Source: Clavibacter sepedonicus (GTDB lineage Bacteria; Actinomycetota; Actinomycetes; Actinomycetales; Microbacteriaceae). Taken from it: DNA of 64,000 nt. Shown piece after piece: positions 58,526 to 64,000 of this stretch. Made by a program: the position numbers and the translations under genes. The stretch's first letter is position 1. Every line of letters begins with the position of its first letter. The stretch spans positions 186,001 through 250,000 of the forward strand of contig NC_010407.1 of NCBI RefSeq assembly GCF_000069225.1, in the 5' to 3' direction. Below the pieces are notes generated by a model. It saw only the letters and a list, made by a program, of their open reading frames with translations, was not told the origin of the DNA and searched no databases.

Positions 58526-59233
58526 ATGGCGATGGGGGATGCGATGCGCGCGACGGCCATGAGCGGATCACGCAGGACGACGCTGGTCGCGGGTCTCGCC
58601 TCCGCGGGTGCGCTGCTGCTGCAGCCCGTGCTGCTGGGCGGCTTCCGGATCCAGCCGACGCCGGACATGGCGTCGACGATCGTGCTGCAAGGGCCCGTCG
58701 TCGACGTCCTCGGCGTCGTGCTCACGGTGGTCGCCGCCGTGGTGCTCGCCCGCGGCGTGCGCGGGGAGCCGGGGCTCATGCGGGCATCGCGGGCGGCCGC
58801 GATCGCGGTGCTGGTGGCCGCAGGCGGGCTGGTGGTGCTCGCGGTGGCGGACGTGATCGTCGGGCTGTCGCTCGCGGATCCGCGGGAACCGGTGCTGCCG
58901 GCGGGCGTCGTGATCGTGACGCAGGTGGCGGGCGCGATCCACGAGGCCGCGCTCGCGGTCCTCGCCGTCATGGTCGTCCGCGGGCTGCTGCTCGAGCCGC
59001 TGGCCCGGGTGTCGCTCCTCGTGCTCGCGCTGGCGACGGCGGTGTCGTGGCTCCTCTATGCGGGCCTCGGGTCGTTCCTGCCGGGCGGCGCGTGGTCGCC
59101 GCTGATGCTGCTCCTGGTCGCCCTGCCGACCGTCACCCTCCTGGCCTCCGTCGGCCTCGCCGTCGGCCTGGTGGTGCACGGGCGTTCGGCCGCGATGCGC
59201 GAGCGGGCCGAGGCGATCCACCGGGCCTGGTGA
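58526..59233 (+). CDS. Hypothetical multi-pass membrane protein
   Basis: 235 residues from ATG 58526. In-frame ATGs at 58532, 58544 and 58559 are alternatives. Six hydrophobic segments are visible, including GPVVDVLGVVLTVVAAVVLA, VLVAAGGLVVLAVADVIVGL and LMLLLVALPTVTLLASVGLAVGLVVHG. No family was recognised. Confidence 0.65.
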   Translation: MAMGDAMRATAMSGSRRTTLVAGLASAGALLLQPVLLGGFRIQPTPDMASTIVLQGPVVDVLGVVLTVVAAVVLARGVRGEPGLMRASRAAAIAVLVAAGGLVVLAVADVIVGLSLADPREPVLPAGVVIVTQVAGAIHEAALAVLAVMVVRGLLLEPLARVSLLVLALATAVSWLLYAGLGSFLPGGAWSPLMLLLVALPTVTLLASVGLAVGLVVHGRSAAMRERAEAIHRAW

Positions 59234-59260
59234 GGGCGTCGTCCGGATCCCGGACATGAC

Positions 59261-59292
59261 GAGGGCCGGGCCGACGCGTCGACCCGGCCCTC
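59261..59292. terminator. Terminator hairpin between convergent genes
   Basis: A 10-bp perfect stem (gagggccggg with cccggccctc) closes a 12-base loop, 28 bases after the preceding stop and 8 bases from the convergent MHS gene stop. Confidence 0.75.
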
Positions 59293-59299
59293 GATCCGG

Positions 59300-60712
59300 T
59301 CAGCGCGCGGCGACCGCCTCAGCGGGCGCGGCCTTCGCCTGGCCGTGCTCGCGCACCACCAGGAGCGCCACGAGCGAGATCGCCGACGCGACGCTGAGGT
59401 AGACGCCCACCAGCGCGACCCCTCCGCCTCCGATGTCCCAGAGCCAGGTGGCGATGAACGGCGCGACGGCCCCGCCGATGATGCCCGCGAGGCTGAACGC
59501 GAGGGACGCGCCCGTGTAGCGGACGTCGGTGGCGAACAGGCCGGGCAGCAGGGATCCGACGGCGCCGTACCCGATGCCGATGAGCGCGAAGCCGAGGATC
59601 ACGAACAGGAGCGCGCCGGGCACGCCCGTCGCGAGCAGGGGATCCATCAGCAGGCCGAACACGACCATGCCGGCGGCGCTCACGGCCACGACCGGCCGAG
59701 CGCCGCGACGCTCGGCGAGCACGCCCGAGACCACGATGGCGATCGCGAAGAACACGACGCCGACGAGGAGCATGAGCAGGAAGTCGGTGCGGGCGTAGCC
59801 GAGGCCGGCGTGGAACGAGGACGCGTCGAACGGCTTGCCCGCCTTCGTGGCGGCGGCCTCGGCGGCCTCCGCGGTGCGCGGCGACGTGCCGTAGGTGACC
59901 GTGAACGTGGTCATCAGGTAGAAGAGCGTGAAGATGGCCAAGAGGGCGAGCGCCCCGAGGACCAGCCCGCGCCAGCCGGTGCGGATGGTGCGGCCGAGCG
60001 GGAGGCGGGACGTCTCGCCGCGGTCGAGGACCGCCTGGAACTCCGGCGCCTCCACGAGCTTGACGCGCACGTAGAGGCCGACGAGCACGAGCACGGCGCT
60101 GGCGAGGAACGGCACGCGCCAGCCCCACGACTGCAGGTCGGCGGGGGAGAGCGTGAGCGAGAGCACCAGGAACAGGCCGGTGCTGAGGAAGAACCCGATG
60201 GGCGCGCCGAGCTGCGGGAACGTGCCGTAGACGGCCCGCTTCCCCTCGGGCGCGTTCTCGGTGGCCAGCAGCGCCGCGCCGCCCCACTCGCCGCCGAGAC
60301 CGAGGCCCTGGATGAAGCGGAGCACGGCGAGGGTGGCGGGGGCCGCGATCTCCCAGCCCGGCGTGAGCCCGCTCGGGAGGGAGCCGATCAGCACGGTGGC
60401 GATGCCCATCGTGAGCAGCGACGCGACGAGCGTGTGCGTGCGGCCGAACCGGTCGCCGAAGTGGCCGAAGAGCACGGATCCGATGGGCCGTGCGAAGAAC
60501 GCGACGCCGAACACGGCGAGCGACTGGAGCTGCGCGACCGCGGGGTCGTCGTTCGCGAAGAAGAGGGCTGGGAACACCAGCACGGCGGCCGTCGCGTAGA
60601 CGTAGAAGTCGAAGAACTCGATGGACGTCCCGATGAGGCTCGCAATTACCACCCGCGAGCGCGGGTTGGCCGGGGTGGCGACGGGCGGGGCGGTGGCAGG
60701 GCCAGCGGTCAT
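59300..60712 (-). CDS. MHS family MFS transporter (metabolite:H+ symporter)
   Basis: 470 residues, minus strand. SRVVIASLIGTSIEFFDFYVYATAAVLVFP at the start, RPIGSVLFGHFGDRFGR and GLGLGGEWGGAALLATENAP are signatures of the MHS/ShiA-type symporters. About twelve membrane helices. The substrate is probably a small organic acid or similar metabolite. It is a close paralogue of the next gene, in tandem on the same strand. Confidence 0.93.
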   Translation of the reverse strand: MTAGPATAPPVATPANPRSRVVIASLIGTSIEFFDFYVYATAAVLVFPALFFANDDPAVAQLQSLAVFGVAFFARPIGSVLFGHFGDRFGRTHTLVASLLTMGIATVLIGSLPSGLTPGWEIAAPATLAVLRFIQGLGLGGEWGGAALLATENAPEGKRAVYGTFPQLGAPIGFFLSTGLFLVLSLTLSPADLQSWGWRVPFLASAVLVLVGLYVRVKLVEAPEFQAVLDRGETSRLPLGRTIRTGWRGLVLGALALLAIFTLFYLMTTFTVTYGTSPRTAEAAEAAATKAGKPFDASSFHAGLGYARTDFLLMLLVGVVFFAIAIVVSGVLAERRGARPVVAVSAAGMVVFGLLMDPLLATGVPGALLFVILGFALIGIGYGAVGSLLPGLFATDVRYTGASLAFSLAGIIGGAVAPFIATWLWDIGGGGVALVGVYLSVASAISLVALLVVREHGQAKAAPAEAVAAR

Positions 60713-60816
60713 GGCGGTTGCTTCCGACTTGAGGGACGGGGAGACGCCACGGATTTGGCGCGCCGACGGTACCGGCGCTCCCCGCCCCTCCGGGCCGGCC
60801 GTTCACATGACGCGTG

Positions 60817-62232
60817 TCAACTGACGTTCCCCGCGTAGTCCGCGTCGCGCGTCTCGCGGCTGATGACGAGCGCGACCAGCGTGATCGCCGCCATGGCGCT
60901 CAGGTACACGCCGACCAGCAGCACGTTCCCGTCGAGCAGCTGCCACAGCGCCACCGCGATGAAGGGCGCGACCGCGGCGCCGAGGATGCTCGCGACGTTG
61001 TAGCTGATCGCGGATCCCGTGTAGCGCACGTTGGTCGGGAACAGCTCGGGCAGCACCGCGCCCATGGGGCCGAAGGTGAGACCCATCAGCGTGAAGCCGA
61101 GGATGAGGAGCGCCATCGTGCCGACGAAGCCGGCCGAGAACAGGGGCACGAAGAGCAGGCCGAAGACGAGGATCCCGACGGTGGTGGCGATGAGCATCTT
61201 GCGGCGGCCGTGCTTCTCGGCGAGAGGCCCCGAGACCATGGTGAAGATCCCGAAGAACACGACGCCGACGATGAGCATGAGCAGGAAGTCGTTGCGCGCG
61301 TAGCCGAGGCCCGCGGCGAACGTGTCCGCGTTGAAGGGCTTGCCTGCGGCGGTCGCGGCGGCCTCGGCGGTGGCGGCGTCGCGCGCCGTGGTGCCGTAGG
61401 TGAGCGTGAACGTCGTCATCAGGTAGAAGAGCGTGTAGGTCGCCAGCATGATGAAGGTGCCGAGGATCAGCGGGCGCCAGCTCGTGACGAACACGCGCGC
61501 GACGGGCAGCTTCGCGACCTCGCCGGAGTCGACGACCTTCTGGAACGCGGGCGTCTCGATGAGCTTGAGGCGCACGTAGAGGCCGACGATCACGAGCACG
61601 GCGCTCGCGAGGAACGGCACGCGCCAGCCCCACGCCTGGAACTGCTCGGGGGAGAGGCCGAGGCTCAGCGCGAGGAAGACGCCGTTGGCGACGATGAAGC
61701 CGATGGGCGCGCCGAGCTGCGGGAACGTGCCGTAGATGGCGCGCTTGCCGGCGGGCGCGTTCTCGGTGGCGAGGAGGGCGGCGCCGCTCCACTCGCCGCC
61801 GAGGCCGAGGCCCTGGCCGAAGCGCATGATCACGAGGAGCGCGGGGGCCGCGACCTCCCAGCCGGGCGTGAGCGCGGTCGGCAGGCACCCGATCAGCACG
61901 GTCGCGATGCCCATCGTGAGCAGCGACGCGACGAGCGTGCCCTTGCGACCGACGCGGTCGCCGAAGTGGCCGAAGAGGATGGATCCGATGGGCCGCGCGA
62001 TGAACGCGACGCCGAACACCGCGAAGGACGCGAGCTGTGCGACGGTCGGGTCGTCGTTCGCGAAGAAGAGCGCGGGGAAGACGAGCACCGCGGCGGTCGC
62101 GTAGACGTAGAAGTCGTAGAACTCGATCGACGTGCCGATGAGGCTCGCGATGATCACGCGCGAGCGAGAGTTCCCGGCGGGCGGGGTGGCGGTGGACGGG
62201 GCGGCGGTGCGGGCCGCGGGGGTCGTGGACAT
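60817..62232 (-). CDS. MHS family MFS transporter (metabolite:H+ symporter)
   Basis: 471 residues from the ATG at 62232 (minus strand), with a GAGACGGAGG-like run absent but GGAGAC nearby upstream. It opens with the same block as its neighbour (SLIGTSIEFYDFYVYATAAVLVFP) and carries GLGLGGEWSGAALLATENAP. The two genes are alike over nearly their full length, so this is a tandem duplication. The 104-base gap holds a possible promoter for the second gene. Confidence 0.93.
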   Translation of the reverse strand: MSTTPAARTAAPSTATPPAGNSRSRVIIASLIGTSIEFYDFYVYATAAVLVFPALFFANDDPTVAQLASFAVFGVAFIARPIGSILFGHFGDRVGRKGTLVASLLTMGIATVLIGCLPTALTPGWEVAAPALLVIMRFGQGLGLGGEWSGAALLATENAPAGKRAIYGTFPQLGAPIGFIVANGVFLALSLGLSPEQFQAWGWRVPFLASAVLVIVGLYVRLKLIETPAFQKVVDSGEVAKLPVARVFVTSWRPLILGTFIMLATYTLFYLMTTFTLTYGTTARDAATAEAAATAAGKPFNADTFAAGLGYARNDFLLMLIVGVVFFGIFTMVSGPLAEKHGRRKMLIATTVGILVFGLLFVPLFSAGFVGTMALLILGFTLMGLTFGPMGAVLPELFPTNVRYTGSAISYNVASILGAAVAPFIAVALWQLLDGNVLLVGVYLSAMAAITLVALVISRETRDADYAGNVS

Positions 62233-62448
62233 GGGAGGAGACGGCTTTCGGCTGGTGCGGCGTGAGCGGCAGGGGCGCGCGGAGGGGCGGGCGCGCCGGT
62301 CGGGCGCGGGCGCCGGGTGCGGCGGAGTCGAGGGGGCCACTCGTGATGGCGACCCTGAGTTTACGCCCCTGGGGAGATGCTGTGCGCGGTCCGTAGGCTG
62401 AGGCCGACCGGCGGATCCCCGCGATGCCGCCCGACCACGAGGAGCCCC

Positions 62449-62745
62449 ATGGAGCACGAGACCGGCCGCCAGGTCCTGCCCGGGCTCGCGAAGCTCTGCG
62501 GGGTGGGCGCCTTCGCCGCGGTCGCGACCGGGTACTGGTACCTCGCGATCCCGTGCGTCGCCGTCGTCGTGCTGTGCGTCCTGCAGCTGCGCCGGTGGAC
62601 GCACCAGGAGCTGGAGGAGCGCGCCCGTCTCGCCGAGTCGCCGACCGAGGAGGACCACGCGGAAGCGCTCAGGTGGGACGAGGACGGCGGCGTCGCCCTC
62701 GACCCGCTGCCGTCGGACGAGCCGGGGCCGGACGACCGGCGCTAG
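62449..62745 (+). CDS. Hypothetical small membrane protein
   Basis: 98 residues from ATG 62449, with GAGGAG upstream. It has one or two hydrophobic segments (VGAFAAVATGYWYLAIPCVAVVVLCVLQLRR), then a Gln/Glu/Arg-rich helix and an acidic tail. No family was recognised. The IS element is inserted at its last base: the stop codon TAG is part of the duplicated CTAG, so the protein is intact. Confidence 0.65.
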   Translation: MEHETGRQVLPGLAKLCGVGAFAAVATGYWYLAIPCVAVVVLCVLQLRRWTHQELEERARLAESPTEEDHAEALRWDEDGGVALDPLPSDEPGPDDRR

Positions 62746-63815
62746 CTGTACTGGGTCATGACGTTGGTGACACTCGGGCCGCGGGCGTGAGCCCGTGGCT
62801 TGAGTGGATTCGTTCAGTGTTGTAGTGCTCGATGAAGGGGTCAAGCGCGTCGGCGCGGTGTTGGTTGCTGGTGAAGGGTTGCCGGTAGGCCCACTCGGTC
62901 GCGAGGGTCCGGTTGAAGCGCTCGACCTTGCCGTTCTGCCAGGGGCAGTGCGGGCGGATGAACTTCTGCCGCGCGCCCAGGTCCTGGACGGCGTTCTTGA
63001 ACACGGTCGAGTGCCGGTAGGCGAACGCGTTGTCCGTGATGACCCGCTCGATCCGGGTGATCCCGCGCCCGGCGAAGTACGCCGCTGCGCGGGTCAGGAA
63101 CCCGGCCGCGGTCGCGCCTTTCTCATCGGGATGGATCTCCGCGTAGGCGAGACGGGTGTGGTCATCGACCGCGGCATGGACGTAATCGAACCCGATCCCG
63201 CGGCCGCGGACCTGCTCGCTGCGCCCGTGGACCCGCCAGCCGCCTCCGTCCGGGATCCTCCCGAGCTTCTTCACGTCCACGTGGATCAGATCACCCGGAT
63301 GCTCGTGCTCATACCGGTGCGCCGTTGACCGGGATGCCCGGATCACGGCCCCGGTGACGGGGTCCAACCATGCCAACGGCGGCGCCCCGTGCCGGCGCAG
63401 GATGCGGGAGATCGTACGGGATGGAACACCTGTCACCGGCGCCAGCCGCGCAGGACCCGCCCGCAACTGGGCCCGCGCTTCCAGCACGGCCCGTTCCCGC
63501 TCCGGGCTCGTTCGCCTCGGTACTGACCGGGGCCGCGATGACCGATCCGTCAGCCCTCGCAGCCCCTCGGCACGGAACCGGTTCACCCATCGATGCGCGC
63601 ACTGCCGCGACACCCCCAGCTCCCGCGCGACGTGCGCGACCGGCCGACGATCCTCCACCACCCGCCGCACGAGGAGAACCCTCCCGTGAACCGTCAGACG
63701 AGCATTACCGTGGGACATCGAGGCCTCCTGGCGATGGTTGAACTGAACAGCTCCATCAAGCCAGGAGGCCTCTTCACACGCCCCGAAGTGTCACCAACGT
63801 CATGGCCGAGTACAC
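62746..63815 (-). mobile_element. IS481-family insertion sequence (IS1121-like)
   Basis: 1070 bases, bounded by near-perfect inverted repeats of about 30 bases (62746-62777 and 63784-63815). Each contains TGTACT...CATGACGTTGGTGACAC, with two or three mismatches. A CTAG direct repeat flanks it (62742-62745 and 63816-63819), the target duplication. It holds one full-length transposase gene on the minus strand. The link to IS1121 of Clavibacter is from memory. Confidence 0.9.
62756..63718 (-). CDS. IS481 family transposase
   Basis: 320 residues, minus strand, uninterrupted. The N-terminal winged HTH region is VARELGVSRQCAHRWVNRF. The DDE catalytic core has Asp in DLIHVDVKK, Asp in AAVDDHTRLAY and Glu in NGKVERFNRTL. 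Both frame and length look functional. It lies almost wholly between the inverted repeats; its stop overlaps the left repeat. Confidence 0.95.
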   Translation of the reverse strand: MSHGNARLTVHGRVLLVRRVVEDRRPVAHVARELGVSRQCAHRWVNRFRAEGLRGLTDRSSRPRSVPRRTSPERERAVLEARAQLRAGPARLAPVTGVPSRTISRILRRHGAPPLAWLDPVTGAVIRASRSTAHRYEHEHPGDLIHVDVKKLGRIPDGGGWRVHGRSEQVRGRGIGFDYVHAAVDDHTRLAYAEIHPDEKGATAAGFLTRAAAYFAGRGITRIERVITDNAFAYRHSTVFKNAVQDLGARQKFIRPHCPWQNGKVERFNRTLATEWAYRQPFTSNQHRADALDPFIEHYNTERIHSSHGLTPAARVSPTS

Positions 63816-63845
63816 CTAGCTGCTGCGCGGCCCCGGGCTCTCGAC

Positions 63846-64000
63846 CTAGCGGCGGCTGGTCGGCGTCGTGCGCTGGGCGGCGCGCTTCTGCGAGCGCTTC
63901 GCCATCTGCGCCTTGCCCTTGGCCAGGGCGGCCTTGCCCTGGCGGCTGCGCAGGAACTTGCGGATCACGGGGACGGCGACGAACAGGAAACGGATCAGCG
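63846..64000 (-). CDS. Small basic protein (5' partial, beyond window edge)
   Basis: The minus-strand frame reads from the window end to TAG at 63846-63848, giving at least 51 residues: LIRFLFVAVPVIRKFLRSRQ, then Lys/Ala/Arg-rich to TSRR. A hydrophobic N-terminal part is followed by a basic tail. Function unknown. The start is outside. Confidence 0.6.
   Translation of the reverse strand, partial: LIRFLFVAVPVIRKFLRSRQGKAALAKGKAQMAKRSQKRAAQRTTPTSRR

Noticed and set aside
62746..63815. Larger composite transposon or genomic island boundary
   Set aside because: Only one element copy is in the window and flanking genes have the same codon style as the rest.

Overview
The window is high-GC actinobacterial DNA. 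I read it as Microbacteriaceae and most likely Clavibacter. The reasons are the gene content (Mqo, an Rv2578c-type radical SAM gene, a Tad cluster before topA-tmk-holB, LPxTG-type proteins with LPVTGG/LPITGG signals), many GTG starts, many start codons placed just behind a -10 box, and one IS481-family element like IS1121 that I recall from Clavibacter. No database was searched, so the genus is an inference.

Layout. 1-4.3 kb: the 3' part of a repetitive cell-wall-anchored surface protein, then a translationally coupled DUF5819-HTTM membrane pair. 4.3-14.3 kb: core genes dnaX-recR, lysC (with an internal start for the beta subunit)-asd, mqo, a broken SplB-like radical SAM gene behind a near-consensus LexA box, an atypical response regulator and thymidine kinase. 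14.6-21.3 kb: cell-surface genes, namely a Wzz/BY-kinase, a BNR-like exported protein, a DUF4012 protein, two small LPxTG proteins and VanZ. 21.3-33.2 kb: a luciferase-like monooxygenase, two paralogous class A PBPs (one with PASTA domains) flanking an O-acyltransferase, tRNA-Pro and a metallophosphoesterase, then small genes and acs.

33.5-43.8 kb: a compact Tad/Flp cluster (TadA, TadB/C, DUF4244 pilin-like, TadE, Rv3654c-like), then a tightly coupled topA-tmk-holB-lipoprotein peptidase run. 43.9-49.1 kb: tRNA-Thr, D,D-carboxypeptidase, nicotinamidase, succinate-semialdehyde dehydrogenase, a TrmH-type methyltransferase and a DUF2834 protein. 49.2-55.2 kb: an ABC exporter, a DrrAB-like ABC operon and an MFS permease. 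55.3-62.7 kb: ribokinase, a small regulator, a MOSC protein, membrane proteins and two tandem MHS-type transporters. 62.7-63.8 kb: the IS481-family element, with a CTAG duplication on the preceding gene's stop codon. The window ends inside a small basic protein gene.

The two observations I would check first are (a) an in-frame TAA that replaces the Tyr codon just before the CX3CX2C motif of the SOS-box-controlled SplB-like gene, and (b) a strong excess of the palindrome GGATCC in all three reading frames and between genes. I found no CRISPR array, prophage, toxin-antitoxin pair or recognised defence system.
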